The notes below the pieces were generated by a model. That model was not told the DNA's origin and did not search any database. It saw only the letters and a program-made list of their open reading frames with translations. Position numbers and translations under genes: made by a program. Positions 51,281 to 60,714 of a DNA stretch of 64,000 nucleotides are shown piece after piece. Origin of the DNA: an uncultured Bacteroidales bacterium (GTDB taxonomy: Bacteria > Bacteroidota > Bacteroidia > Bacteroidales > UBA932); assembly GCA_946415475.1 (NCBI GenBank), contig CAMKSQ010000001.1:62001-126000 (forward strand), given 5' to 3'. Position 1 is the first letter of the stretch. Each line of letters starts with the position of its first letter.

Positions 51281-51727
51281 TTATTTCAAGTTGATAATGA
51301 TAACCCCGTTGGCGCCGCGGGAGCCGTAGATGGAAGTGGCGCCGGCATCTTTGAGGATATCGATGCTTTTGACATCGTTGGGGTTAATCCATTCTAAGGA
51401 AGAAACGGCGTTACCATCCACAATGAACAACGGATCTGAGCTGCCATAGATGGTACCGACTCCCCGGATGACGATTCTTTGGCCCTCCACCTGCACACCG
51501 GGACATTTACCTTGAATCAGCTCATAGATGTCCCGATAGGTCGATGTCGTTTTTTCGTCCAGGGGCACGCTGGATATCGACGTGGCCAGGTCTCCCCGGG
51601 CCGCTTTCCCATAACCGATATCCACTACCTCCGCACTGCGGGGGATGTAGGGATCGGTGCTCCGCGTGGAAACGCCGCAACTGCAAGCGAGTACGCCCAA
51701 AGAAATAATCTGTAATATTCGTTTCAT
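51281..51727 (-). CDS. Stand-alone TonB-plug lipoprotein
   Basis: 148 residues with lipoprotein signal MKRILQIISLGVLAC. After about 45 residues it is a TonB-dependent receptor plug domain and nothing more: YELIQGKCPGVQV, IRGVGTIYGSSDPLFIVDG, NPNDVKSIDILKDAGATSIYGSRG, ending NGVIIINLK. SusC-type receptors carry this before a 22-strand barrel, absent here. The -7 box TAGTTTTG ends 5 nt before the ATG. Role unknown; perhaps a soluble decoy or a domain that interacts with TonB. Confidence 0.85.
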   Translation of the reverse strand: MKRILQIISLGVLACSCGVSTRSTDPYIPRSAEVVDIGYGKAARGDLATSISSVPLDEKTTSTYRDIYELIQGKCPGVQVEGQRIVIRGVGTIYGSSDPLFIVDGNAVSSLEWINPNDVKSIDILKDAGATSIYGSRGANGVIIINLK

Positions 51728-51732
51728 AAGCG

Positions 51733-51740
51733 CAAAACTA
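51733..51740 (-). promoter_or_regulatory. -7 box of the plug lipoprotein gene
   Basis: Minus-strand TAGTTTTG followed by five bases and the ATG; no clear -33. Confidence 0.5.
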
Positions 51741-51766
51741 ATAAAAAAAATCACAAGAAAAAACAG

Positions 51767-51774
51767 TATCTTTG
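51767..51774 (+). promoter_or_regulatory. -7 box of the RluA-family gene
   Basis: TATCTTTG followed by seven bases and the ATG at 51782; no clear -33. Confidence 0.55.
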
Positions 51775-51781
51775 CATTACT

Positions 51782-52480
51782 ATGGGAGTTTACAGAGAAA
51801 TAGGCCCGGAAGAATATCAGGACCTGCAGGACAGAATCCTCTATGAGGACAACCATCTTATCGTGTTCAACAAGCGCACGGGGGAAATTGTGCAGGGAGA
51901 CAAAACCGGCGACGAACCCCTTAGCGAAACCCTCAAGGCCTTTATCGCCCAACGGGACAGCAAGCCCGGTCAGGTGTTCATGGGAGTCCCCCATCGCCTG
52001 GACCGCCCCGTGAGCGGCGTCACCCTTTTCGCCAAAACTTCCAAAGCGCTGGAACGCCTGAACGAGATGCTTCGCAAAGGAGAGGTCCACAAAACCTACT
52101 GGGCCCTTACGGCCGGCAAACCGCCCAAGCCCAGCGACACCCTCACGGATTTTCTCACCCGCAACGAGGCCCAGAACAAGTCCTACGTAAGCAAAAACGG
52201 CAAAGAAGCCCGGCTTAAATACACCCTCATCCAAAGCACGGACCGCTACTATCTGCTGGAGGTGGAACTATACACCGGCCGCCACCACCAAATCCGTTGC
52301 CAGCTCGCCCACATGGGCTGTCCCATCAAGGGGGACCTCAAATACGGAGCAAAACGGTCCAACCCGGACGGCGGCATCTGCCTCCTGGCCCGCCACATAC
52401 AATTCATCCACCCCGTCAAAAAGACCGAGGTGGATGTAACCGCCCCCGTTCCGGAGAGTTGGAAAGGGGTACAAGGGTAA
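51782..52480 (+). CDS. RluA-family pseudouridine synthase
   Basis: 232 residues, catalytic domain only, with no S4 domain. The catalytic Asp lies in PHRLDRPVSGVTLFAKTSKA; LYEDNHLIVFNKRTGEIVQ, YTGRHHQIRCQLAHMGCPIKGD and LLARHIQFIHP are family stretches. It isomerises uridine in rRNA or tRNA; the target is not readable. The very short distance from -7 box to ATG suggests a minimal leader. Confidence 0.92.
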   Translation: MGVYREIGPEEYQDLQDRILYEDNHLIVFNKRTGEIVQGDKTGDEPLSETLKAFIAQRDSKPGQVFMGVPHRLDRPVSGVTLFAKTSKALERLNEMLRKGEVHKTYWALTAGKPPKPSDTLTDFLTRNEAQNKSYVSKNGKEARLKYTLIQSTDRYYLLEVELYTGRHHQIRCQLAHMGCPIKGDLKYGAKRSNPDGGICLLARHIQFIHPVKKTEVDVTAPVPESWKGVQG

Positions 52481-52503
52481 AACGCGTCCGCTGCCGATTT
52501 TAG

Positions 52504-53031
52504 TTAATCACTCTTTTCAGCTTTCAGGTATTTTCGCCGGACCCGGGAACACCAGTGGCTGGGCGGCTCCCCCATCACGTTCTTGAAACTTTGAAAGAAC
52601 GAAGTGGTTGAGTGGAAGCCCGACAACTGGGACAGGTCCGAGATCCGCAGACTCATATTGTTCCGGTACAGTTCCATGGCATACATCACCCGATAATAGT
52701 TGACGTATTGCCTGAAGTTACGGCCGGAAAAATGATTGATGGTCTTGCTTAAATACCCTTTATTGGTATAAACCGCATTGGCCAGGTCCTGGAGCGAAAA
52801 AGATTCCACCAGGAACGGCCTGTGCTCGGTCATATACCGGCAACACCTGTCATACAGCAACTGATCGATCGCCGACATTTCACAAGGGATGGACGGAAGG
52901 TCCTCCGCTCCGGATTTCTCCAGAACGGATTTTAACTGTGCCTCTTTCTTATGCAGGTGTTTGAGCAGGATAAGTCCCGCCGCTACAGCCAGCACCAGAA
53001 GAAAGGCCAGGAACAAGGATAACAGGTTCAT
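52504..53031 (-). CDS. Membrane-anchored AraC-family regulator
   Basis: 175 residues: an N-terminal helix (LLSLFLAFLLVLAVAAGLILL), a short linker and a C-terminal AraC-type double HTH (SLQDLANAVYTNKGYLSKTIN and LRISDLSQLSGFHSTTSFFQSF). It looks like the output end of the long membrane sensor-AraC proteins of Bacteroidota, without the TPR or Y_Y_Y sensor. Convergent with rluA. Target unknown. Confidence 0.82.
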   Translation of the reverse strand: MNLLSLFLAFLLVLAVAAGLILLKHLHKKEAQLKSVLEKSGAEDLPSIPCEMSAIDQLLYDRCCRYMTEHRPFLVESFSLQDLANAVYTNKGYLSKTINHFSGRNFRQYVNYYRVMYAMELYRNNMSLRISDLSQLSGFHSTTSFFQSFKNVMGEPPSHWCSRVRRKYLKAEKSD

Positions 53032-53082
53032 GGGCTTTTTCGGGGTGGGCTGCGCGGACGCGTTTCCCTATGTCAAAGAACA

Positions 53083-54066
53083 CTATTTTTTGATGGTTTC
53101 GAAGCCTTTCCCGTATACGCCATTGACGGAGCTCACGGAAAGGAAGGCATTGGAGTCGATGGATTTGATATACCGCAGCATCAGGTTCAGGTCTGTCTTG
53201 CGGGTAAGGACCATGAGCACCTTGGTATCCTGCTTGGTGTACCAGCCCTTGCCGTCCAGCACGGTGACGCCGCGGTGCATCTCCTTGGAGATGGCATCGG
53301 CAATCTTTTCATATTCCTTGGAAAGGATGAACAGCTGTACGCTCTGCTGGGAACCGGAGATGTACATATCCAGCACATAACTGTTCACGGTTACCAGAAT
53401 AAGGCCGTAGAGGATGGTGGTAATCTTCTCTGCCAGCGGCATCCTGAAGGTGATGGGATTCCCGGCGGCATCCAGCACCGGCTGCCCGGTCATGGGGTCC
53501 AGCTCCGGCACAAAGGAAGGCACGAAAATGGAAGAGCCGATAATGATAAAATCCAGGAACAGAATCACCTTGCCCGGCGACACATTGTGGTACTTGGTAT
53601 AAATGAGGGCAATAATGTCCGTACCGCCCGTGGAACCGCCGTTGGAGATACTCATTCCTATGCCGATACCGGTAATGATACCGCCCATGAGCACGCTCAG
53701 GAGCTTTCCGTTGTCTATGGCCAGGGTTTTGATGATGGTCACCGGAATGAGCCCCGGCAAAAAGCGCAGGGCCACAGAGGCCAGCACAATGGCATAGATG
53801 GTTTTGGCGCCAAAGCCCATGCCCAGAATCACTATTGCGGCAACGATGAGAACAGCGTTGAGGAAGAAGTAGCTGTAACCCATCTGGATGGTGCCGTTGG
53901 TAGCATACTGAATCATGGAGCTGATACCCGAAACGCCCCCGCCGATGAGGTTGTTCGGAATCAGGAACATGGACCATCCCGTCACGTAAATGAGGATGCC
54001 CAGTGTGACCAGGAGCCACTCCTTGACCTGCGTCAGGATTGATTTCTGTAAAAAAGCTGAAGGCAT
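53083..54066 (-). CDS. YitT-family membrane protein 1
   Basis: 327 residues: five to six helices of the DUF161 type with repeated VSGISSMIQY and GGSTGGTDIIALI motifs, then a cytosolic DUF2179 domain (about 225-320; VTVLDGKGWYTKQDTKVLMVLTRK). Function unproven; relatives are grouped with transporters or sensors. A paralogue lies 1 nt upstream. Compared with it, this copy has an extra 20-30 residues before the last helix (PELDPMTGQPVLDAAGNP). Confidence 0.88.
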   Translation of the reverse strand: MPSAFLQKSILTQVKEWLLVTLGILIYVTGWSMFLIPNNLIGGGVSGISSMIQYATNGTIQMGYSYFFLNAVLIVAAIVILGMGFGAKTIYAIVLASVALRFLPGLIPVTIIKTLAIDNGKLLSVLMGGIITGIGIGMSISNGGSTGGTDIIALIYTKYHNVSPGKVILFLDFIIIGSSIFVPSFVPELDPMTGQPVLDAAGNPITFRMPLAEKITTILYGLILVTVNSYVLDMYISGSQQSVQLFILSKEYEKIADAISKEMHRGVTVLDGKGWYTKQDTKVLMVLTRKTDLNLMLRYIKSIDSNAFLSVSSVNGVYGKGFETIKK

Positions 54067-54067
54067 A

Positions 54068-54979
54068 TTATTTCTTCTTTTTCTTGGTAAGTCCGGTTTT
54101 CATTTCGTCGAAGCCCTCGCCAAACACATTGTTGGCAGGCACTACGCTCACAAAGGCTTTTGCGTCGATATCTTTGATGGCTTTGGTGAGTTCCGGCAGC
54201 TCTGTCTTGCGGATGAGGACCAGCAGCACATCGCGCTCCTCCCCGGTGTACCAGCCCTGGGCCTTGAGCGCGGTGACACCCCGCTCCATCTGATGACAGA
54301 TATAGTCGCCGATCTCCTTCTGCCGGTTGGAGAAAATGTGCACCTGCACCGTAGAATCCTTACCCAGCAGGATGAGGTCCAGCACATAGGCGCAAATACC
54401 CATGGTGATGTAACCATACACTACATCCGTGAAGCAGTGTCCGGGGACAAAGATAAGGAGGGTAATGACGATAAAGTCCGCAAAGAGGTAAAAACGACCT
54501 ACGGAGATGGGCCAGAACTTATTGACGATGAGCGCCAGGATATCCGTTCCGCCGGTGGAGCCGCCACGCATGATGATGAGCGCCAGGCCCACAGCTTCCA
54601 GCAGACCGCCGATGATGGGCACCAGGATGCCGTCGCCCACGTACAGGATCTCCCCTTCCACCGACCACAGGCAGCGCATGCTTTCACTGCCCAGCAAACG
54701 GAACAGCAGCGTGGACAGTATGATGGCATAGATGGTCTTGATGCCGAATCCCTGTCCCAGAATGAACCAGGCCAGCACCAGCAGCAACACGTTGATACCA
54801 AAGTACCAGATATCCACGGAGACCCCTGTCACCATGGCCAACAAGGCCGATGCACCTGTAAGGCCACCGTCAATCATATTGTTGGGCAGCAGGAACGACT
54901 GCCAGGCCATCACAAACAGGATAACGCCGATAGTAATGACGATATAGTCGAATACCCCAATGAGAAACTTCTTACTCAT
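54068..54979 (-). CDS. YitT-family membrane protein 2
   Basis: 303 residues with the same DUF161 plus DUF2179 plan: MIDGGLTGASALLAMV, RGGSTGGTDILALIVNKF, then VTALKAQGWYTGEERDVLLVLIRK. Ends with a lysine-rich tail (LTKKKKK). The tandem pair, likely from gene duplication, is co-transcribed with leuS (3 nt gap) and may form a heteromer. Confidence 0.88.
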   Translation of the reverse strand: MSKKFLIGVFDYIVITIGVILFVMAWQSFLLPNNMIDGGLTGASALLAMVTGVSVDIWYFGINVLLLVLAWFILGQGFGIKTIYAIILSTLLFRLLGSESMRCLWSVEGEILYVGDGILVPIIGGLLEAVGLALIIMRGGSTGGTDILALIVNKFWPISVGRFYLFADFIVITLLIFVPGHCFTDVVYGYITMGICAYVLDLILLGKDSTVQVHIFSNRQKEIGDYICHQMERGVTALKAQGWYTGEERDVLLVLIRKTELPELTKAIKDIDAKAFVSVVPANNVFGEGFDEMKTGLTKKKKK

Positions 54980-54982
54980 CGC

Positions 54983-57742
54983 TTACTTTTTCAAAACCAC
55001 ATTCACAATACGTCCGGGAACTACAATCACCTTGGCGATGCTCATGTCGCCCACATACTGGGGCGTCTTCTCGTGCGCACGCACGGCAGCCTCCACGGCC
55101 GCCGGAGCATCCGTAGCCGGCACCTCCAGGAAGAAACGCGTCTTTCCGTTGAACGACACCGGATATTTCACCAGGTTGTCTGCGGCCAGATCCTCCCGGT
55201 ATTCCGGGAAAGCGGCGTACACCACGGAAGTCTCATGGCCCAACTGGTGCCAGAGTTCCTCGGCGATATGCGGTGCAAACGGGCTCAACACAATGGTGAG
55301 CGGTTCCAGGATAGCCCGCTTAGAACAGCTTCCCAGCTCATTCAGAGCAATCATGAAGGCCGATATGGTGGTATTGTAGGAGAAATGCTCGATATCCTCC
55401 TGCGCCTTGCCGATGAGCTTGTGCAGGGCCTTGAGTTCGTCCCGGGTGGGTTCGTCATCCGTCACCAGCCACGTGTCGCGGTCCCAGAACAGACGCCAGA
55501 ACTTTTTGAGGAAACGGTTGACGCCGTCGATACCCTTGGTATCCCAGGGCTTGGCCTGCTCGATGGGACCCAGGAACATCTCGTACAGACGCAGGGTATC
55601 GGCCCCGTAGGTATCGCAAATCTTGTCCGGATTCACCACGTTGTACATGCTCTTGGACATCTTTTCGATGGCCCAGCCGCAAATGTACTCGCCATTCTCC
55701 AGCACGAATTCCGCATCTTTGTAATCCGGGCGCCAGGCGCGGAAGGCCTCGATGTCCAGTTTGTCATTATAGACGATATTCACGTCCACGTGCACCGGGA
55801 TGGTCTCGTACTGGTCCTTAAGGCCGGCGCTCACGAACTTGTTGGTACCGGGGATAAGGTATACAAAGTTGGAGCGGCCCTGGATCATGCCCTGGTTGAT
55901 GAGCTTGCAGAAAGGTTCATCCTCGCACACATAGCCCAGGTCATACAGGAACTTGTTCCAGAAACGGCTGTAGATGAGGTGACCGGTAGCATGCTCCGTA
56001 CCACCCACATACAGGTCCACGTTGCGCCAGTAGGCATTGGCATCCTTGCTCACCAGTCCTTCCGCGTTCTGCGGATCCATGTAGCGCAGGTAATAGGCAC
56101 TGGACCCGGCAAAGCCCGGCATGGTGCTCGTTTCCAGCGGGTAGCCATTGTACGTCCAGTCCTTGGCGCGGGCCAGCGGCGGCTGTCCGTCCTCGGTAGG
56201 CTTATACTGGTCGATCTCCGGCAGCGTAAGCGGCAGGGCCTCCAGCGGCAGCGGCGTAGCAATGCCCTCCTTGTAATAGATGGGGAAAGGCTCTCCCCAG
56301 TACCGCTGACGCGAGAAAATGGCGTCACGGATGCGGTAGTTAATCTTACGATGACCAATCCCCTGCTTTTCCACATAGTCGATGGCGGCAGGAATGGCCT
56401 CCTTCACGGTGAGCCCGTTCAGGAAACCGCTGTTGCACATGATGCCTTCCTTGGCATCCAGGCTTTGTTCGCTCACATCGGCCCCTTCAATCAAGGGAAT
56501 AATGGGCAGGTTGAACTTCTTGGCAAAGGCATAGTCGCGGCTGTCGTGGGCAGGAACGGCCATGATGGCGCCGGTTCCATAACCCGCGAGCACGTATTCG
56601 GCAATCCACACCGGCACTTTTTCTCCGGTGAGCGGGTTGATGCCGTAGGAGCCGGAGAACACGCCCGTAACGGCCTTACCGGCAATGCGTTCACGCTCCG
56701 TCTTCTTCTTCACCTGCTCCAGGTAGGCATCGACCTCGGCCTTTTGGTCCTTGGAGGTAAGTTTCTCCACCCATTCGCTTTCCGGAGCCAACACCATGAA
56801 GGTGACGCCGAAGATGGTATCGGCACGGGTGGTGAAGATGGTTACGTCGTGCTCCTGACCGTCGCAGGTGACCTTGAACACCATCTCAGCTCCCTGGCTG
56901 CGGCCAATCCAGTTGCGTTGCATCTCCTTGAGGGAGTCCGTCCAGTCCAGTTTATCCAGACCGTCCAGCAGACGGCCGGCGTAGGCGCTCACGCGGAGCT
57001 GCCACTGGGTCATTTTCTTCTGGAATACCGGGTGACCGCCGCGCTCGGAGAAACCGTCTTTCACCTCATCGTTGGCCAGCACAGTTCCCAGGGCCGGGCA
57101 CCAGTTCACTGTGCTTTCTCCCTGATAGGCAATGCGATAACGCATAAGGACCTGGGCCTTTTCTTTCTCAGAGAAGGCCTTCCACTCCCCTGCCGTAAAC
57201 GCTGCGCCCTCACTGCAGGCGGCATTTACAGCGGCGCTTCCACCCTGCTCGAAGGCCTTTACCAGGTCCTCGATGGGGCGTGCTTTCTGGAGCGTATTAT
57301 CGTACCAGGAACCAAACATCTGCAGGAAAGCCCACTGGGTCCATTTGTAGTAATCCGGATCCGAAGTGCGGAACTCGCGGTCCCAGTCAAAGGAAAAGCC
57401 AATACGGTCCAGCTGCTGCCGGTAACGGGCCACGTTGTCACGCGTGGTCTTTTCCGGATGCTGACCGGTTTGGATGGCATATTGCTCTGCCGGCAGTCCG
57501 AAGGCATCATAGCCCATCGGGTGCAGCACGTTAAAGCCCTTCAGACGCTTGTAGCGGGCAAAGATATCACTGGCGATATAGCCCAGCGGGTGTCCCACAT
57601 GCAAACCCGCACCGCTGGGGTACGGGAACATATCCAACACGTAGTATTTGGGTTTGTCCGACTTGTCGGTAGCATGGTAGGTCTTATTCTGGGCCCACCA
57701 CTGCTGCCATTTGCGTTCGATCTCAGAAAAATTATAGTCCAT
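54983..57742 (-). CDS. leuS: Leucyl-tRNA synthetase
   Basis: 919 residues, class Ia. HIGH motif as [12 protein letters not shown] near residue 52, a CP1 editing domain (about 230-430, with [14 protein letters not shown] and the T-rich [10 protein letters not shown]), KMSKS in [15 protein letters not shown] near 650, and an anticodon-binding C-terminus. Sits between the M28-TonB-like gene (3 nt) and two yitT genes in one leftward operon. Confidence 0.97.
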   Translation of the reverse strand: MDYNFSEIERKWQQWWAQNKTYHATDKSDKPKYYVLDMFPYPSGAGLHVGHPLGYIASDIFARYKRLKGFNVLHPMGYDAFGLPAEQYAIQTGQHPEKTTRDNVARYRQQLDRIGFSFDWDREFRTSDPDYYKWTQWAFLQMFGSWYDNTLQKARPIEDLVKAFEQGGSAAVNAACSEGAAFTAGEWKAFSEKEKAQVLMRYRIAYQGESTVNWCPALGTVLANDEVKDGFSERGGHPVFQKKMTQWQLRVSAYAGRLLDGLDKLDWTDSLKEMQRNWIGRSQGAEMVFKVTCDGQEHDVTIFTTRADTIFGVTFMVLAPESEWVEKLTSKDQKAEVDAYLEQVKKKTERERIAGKAVTGVFSGSYGINPLTGEKVPVWIAEYVLAGYGTGAIMAVPAHDSRDYAFAKKFNLPIIPLIEGADVSEQSLDAKEGIMCNSGFLNGLTVKEAIPAAIDYVEKQGIGHRKINYRIRDAIFSRQRYWGEPFPIYYKEGIATPLPLEALPLTLPEIDQYKPTEDGQPPLARAKDWTYNGYPLETSTMPGFAGSSAYYLRYMDPQNAEGLVSKDANAYWRNVDLYVGGTEHATGHLIYSRFWNKFLYDLGYVCEDEPFCKLINQGMIQGRSNFVYLIPGTNKFVSAGLKDQYETIPVHVDVNIVYNDKLDIEAFRAWRPDYKDAEFVLENGEYICGWAIEKMSKSMYNVVNPDKICDTYGADTLRLYEMFLGPIEQAKPWDTKGIDGVNRFLKKFWRLFWDRDTWLVTDDEPTRDELKALHKLIGKAQEDIEHFSYNTTISAFMIALNELGSCSKRAILEPLTIVLSPFAPHIAEELWHQLGHETSVVYAAFPEYREDLAADNLVKYPVSFNGKTRFFLEVPATDAPAAVEAAVRAHEKTPQYVGDMSIAKVIVVPGRIVNVVLKK

Positions 57743-57745
57743 AGT

Positions 57746-59098
57746 CTAGTTAATCGTCTTTCCGTTAATGCCAAACTTTCCTTTACTCTTGGTCAATTTA
57801 AACTCCACCGCGATGGTGAGAGCCACCTTGCACTTTTTCCCGCGGTGCCGGCCGGGACGCCATTTGGGCGAGGCGGACACCACACGCAGGGCTTCCTCGT
57901 CCAGGCTCTCGTGCACCCCACGGGCTATTTTCACGTCCCGTACCTCTCCTTTCTCGTCGATGATGAAGTCCACCAAGACGCGGCCCTGGATGCCATTATC
58001 CTGTGCATACTTGGGATATTTCAGGTACTGGTACACCCAGCGTTCCATGAATGCCGTGGGATCCGGTGAGTTCAGGAACATGGGCTTCACATCCACATCG
58101 CTATACGCATACACCCCTACGGCCGCCTTCGCTGCGGAAGAGGTAATGCTTTCCCGGAACATCGGACGCGCGCCGTTGCACAGACGCTGCACAAAGCTGT
58201 AGATGTACTCCAGCTCCTTCTCCATCCCATTGAAGTCCACGATGGAATAGGTATCGCGGCCCGTGCCATGTTCTGCATATCGGCCCGTAGTGAACACCAC
58301 CGAGGGAATTTCCTTGTCATAGAAGACCACATGGTCCCCGGGATATATCTGCTGAGCCGTGATTTCCGCCTGAACGGGCAACAGCTCGCCTTGCATGGAG
58401 TTGATGAGCGCATTCAGGTCGATATTGGAGGCGGTATAGGCCCAAAAACCGTTTTCCGCCGTTCCCAACATATCCAGGTTCACCATGGCGTCTATCTGGG
58501 CGGCATCGGCGGCAAAAGCCCGGTTCAGGAAATACCAGGAACCGGCAAAGGTTTCACAGGAGCTGCCAAAGCCCACAAAGAGGATGCTCCGGCGCAGCAA
58601 GGTCCGTGAGTAAGACAGCCTGCGGGCCAGTTCCAGCATGAGGGCCATTCCGGAGGCATTGCCGTTGGCGCCGGAATAAATGCGCACCTGCTTTTCTCCA
58701 TCGACCGTAAGCGTATCCGTCCCCAGGTTGTCCATGCGGGCACCGATTACTATATAGTGCTTGTTCAGCTCCTTGTCCCATCCTTCCAGAAGGCCGGTTA
58801 CATTGCGCGATGTGAGGGTGTCCCCTCCTACTGCCACGCCAAACGTATTCCCGGCGCCCAGGACATCGATGCCGTAGGCCTTCAGTTGCTCTTCCAGATA
58901 GGCGGCAGCCATCTTTTCTCCTTCCGAGCCGGCCTTGCGGCCTTCCAGCTGCGCGCCGGCAAGATAAGCCACATGCTCCTTCAGGGCCCGGACCGTCTCT
59001 GAGTCATCCAGGTCCTCCAGGGGGCTTCTAAACTGTGACCACGCGGGAATAAACGCGAAAAGCGCCACCACGGCGCTGAGGAAAAATCGTTTCATCAT
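57746..59098 (-). CDS. Degenerate M28 peptidase-like protein fused to TonB C-terminal domain
   Basis: 450 residues with a Sec signal (MMKRFFLSAVVALFAFIPAWSQ). Residues about 30-330 follow the M28 aminopeptidase fold, but zinc and catalytic positions are altered: the usual GAHxDH is GARMDN, GADDNASG is SGANGNASG, and the Glu-Glu pair after FVGFG is replaced by Ser-Cys; only the last His (EHGTGRDT) seems kept. Residues about 365-440 are a TonB C-terminal domain (QGRVLVDFIIDEKGEVRDVKI, ASPKWRPGRHRGKK). Likely a non-catalytic envelope protein. The start overlaps the SPOR gene stop (ATGA). Confidence 0.8.
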   Translation of the reverse strand: MMKRFFLSAVVALFAFIPAWSQFRSPLEDLDDSETVRALKEHVAYLAGAQLEGRKAGSEGEKMAAAYLEEQLKAYGIDVLGAGNTFGVAVGGDTLTSRNVTGLLEGWDKELNKHYIVIGARMDNLGTDTLTVDGEKQVRIYSGANGNASGMALMLELARRLSYSRTLLRRSILFVGFGSSCETFAGSWYFLNRAFAADAAQIDAMVNLDMLGTAENGFWAYTASNIDLNALINSMQGELLPVQAEITAQQIYPGDHVVFYDKEIPSVVFTTGRYAEHGTGRDTYSIVDFNGMEKELEYIYSFVQRLCNGARPMFRESITSSAAKAAVGVYAYSDVDVKPMFLNSPDPTAFMERWVYQYLKYPKYAQDNGIQGRVLVDFIIDEKGEVRDVKIARGVHESLDEEALRVVSASPKWRPGRHRGKKCKVALTIAVEFKLTKSKGKFGINGKTIN

Positions 59099-59628
59099 TC
59101 GTTCACCAGAATCCAGCCGTCCTTGGGGCAAATGCCCATTCCGCGCATCGTCTTAAGGGTTTTTACACTTTCGTTGAGATTGTTGGACGGACAAACGCCC
59201 ACTGCCAGCAAGCCATTGCGGAAACTGATGATGGTGCCCGTGTATCCGGCCTCATTGCAGGCCGTGAGTTTGCGTTCCGCATAGGAGCGCCCACGGAAAG
59301 CGCCCACGATGATATAATACTTGCTTTCCAGTTTGGTAGTGAACAGGCCGCCCATCTTGGACGGGTTCAGGATGGTGCCCCGGGTTTGGGCGAGCGAATC
59401 CAGCAAATAGGTTTCCAAGGCAGCCAGCGAGTCCGCCATCTGCTTTTCTACGCGCTGCAGCGAATCCAGCACGGCCTGATGACGGGCTTCCTCCCGGGCA
59501 ATACGCTCCTGACGGATTTGCTCCACCTGGGCCGATGTAGGCCGTCCTGCCAGGGCGCGGACAAAGTCACACCCCGTGACAAAAAGCGGCGACATCGCTA
59601 CCATGCACAATATGAGGGCTTTTTTCAT
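59095..59628 (-). CDS. SPOR-domain lipoprotein
   Basis: 177 residues: lipoprotein signal (MKKALILCMVAMSPLFVTGC), a charged coiled coil (about 35-75) and a C-terminal SPOR domain (YYIIVGAFRGRSYAERKLTAC, LLAVGVCPSNNLNESVKTL). SPOR domains bind denuded glycan at division sites. Preceded by a full AGGAGG ribosome-binding site, unusual here. It heads the operon SPOR, M28-TonB, leuS, yitT, yitT. Confidence 0.87.
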   Translation of the reverse strand: MKKALILCMVAMSPLFVTGCDFVRALAGRPTSAQVEQIRQERIAREEARHQAVLDSLQRVEKQMADSLAALETYLLDSLAQTRGTILNPSKMGGLFTTKLESKYYIIVGAFRGRSYAERKLTACNEAGYTGTIISFRNGLLAVGVCPSNNLNESVKTLKTMRGMGICPKDGWILVNE

Positions 59629-59648
59629 ACGTAATCCTCCTTAATCTG

Positions 59649-59698
59649 CAAAAATACGCTTTTTTCCAAAATCAAGCCAAATAAAAATTGTATATTTG
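59649..59698. promoter_or_regulatory. Divergent -7 boxes, SPOR operon and phoH
   Basis: Minus-strand TATTTTTG at 59649-59656 (SPOR side) and plus-strand TATATTTG at 59691-59698 (phoH side). -33 elements are not convincing. Confidence 0.5.
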
Positions 59699-59716
59699 TA
59701 GTAGAATCATGCGCGA

Positions 59717-60673
59717 ATGAAAAAAACGGTAAAGCTTGAAGCCATCGACCCCATTGAAATTTATGGAGCAGGCAATCGAATCCTGAGCGAATTCTGCTCG
59801 TACTTCCCCCATCTGAAAGTGGTCGCCCGCGGCGACGAACTCATCCTGGAAGGCCAGGAAAGCGACATTGCGGAGTTCAACATCCGCTTTGCCCAATTGG
59901 TGGAAAGGCGTCATCACAAGATGAATCTCACCGTGTACGACGTAGAGGATATTTTCTCCGGCAACAGCAACGACCGTTTCCGCCTGGACGGCAACGCCAT
60001 CATCGTGTATGGCACCGACGGCAAACCCATCCGCGCCCGCGGAAAAACCCAGCAGGAGCTGGTCAAGGCCTATTTCAACCACGACCTCATCTTCGCCATC
60101 GGCCCGGCCGGTACCGGTAAAACCTACATGGCCATCGCCCTGGCGGTACGCGCGCTGAAAAACCGCGAAATCAAGCGCATCATCCTCACCCGCCCCGCCG
60201 TAGAAGCCGGCGAGCGCCTGGGCTTCCTGCCCGGAGACCTCAAGGACAAGCTGGACCCGTATCTGCAGCCCCTCTACGACGCCCTCTCGGACATGATTCC
60301 CGCCAAAAAACTGCAGGAATTTATGGGCGACGGAACTATCCAGATTGCGCCCCTCGCCTACATGCGCGGCCGCACCCTGGACAAGGCCTGCGTCATTCTG
60401 GACGAAGCCCAAAACACCAACCTGGGGCAGCTGAAGATGTTCCTCACCCGCATGGGCACCAGTGCCAAATTCATCGTTACCGGAGACGCCACGCAAATCG
60501 ACCTGCCCCGGCGGGAAGACAGCGGCCTGCTCACCGGCATCCGCCTCCTGGAAGGCATCAAGGGCATCGCCACCATCCGCTTCACCAACGAGGACATCGT
60601 CCGTCATCCCCTGGTCACCAAAATCGTCAAGGCCTTTGACGAAAAAACCTCCGGCCCCAAGGCCGAAGGTTAA
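59717..60673 (+). CDS. PhoH-family ATPase
   Basis: 318-residue cytosolic P-loop protein (PhoH/YbeZ type), often linked to ribosome or RNA metabolism with YbeY. An N-terminal KH-like region (about 1-95) precedes the ATPase: Walker A GPAGTGKTYMAIALAVRAL, LTRPAVEAGERLGFLPGDL, Walker B CVILDEAQNT and sensor VTGDATQIDLPR. Alone on the plus strand, convergent with the TPR gene; a GGGGG-AAGT-CCCCC hairpin follows at about 60679-60693. Confidence 0.94.
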   Translation: MKKTVKLEAIDPIEIYGAGNRILSEFCSYFPHLKVVARGDELILEGQESDIAEFNIRFAQLVERRHHKMNLTVYDVEDIFSGNSNDRFRLDGNAIIVYGTDGKPIRARGKTQQELVKAYFNHDLIFAIGPAGTGKTYMAIALAVRALKNREIKRIILTRPAVEAGERLGFLPGDLKDKLDPYLQPLYDALSDMIPAKKLQEFMGDGTIQIAPLAYMRGRTLDKACVILDEAQNTNLGQLKMFLTRMGTSAKFIVTGDATQIDLPRREDSGLLTGIRLLEGIKGIATIRFTNEDIVRHPLVTKIVKAFDEKTSGPKAEG

Positions 60674-60714
60674 TCCAAAGGGGGAAGTCCCCCACTCCGT
60701 CTAAAATACGGATT

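Noticed and set aside
53990..58069. Very long plus-strand open frame (over 1300 codons) opposite leuS, yitT and the M28-like gene
   Set aside because: It is antisense to clearly identified genes; high GC at third codon positions removes stops on the opposite strand. The translation has no recognisable domain.
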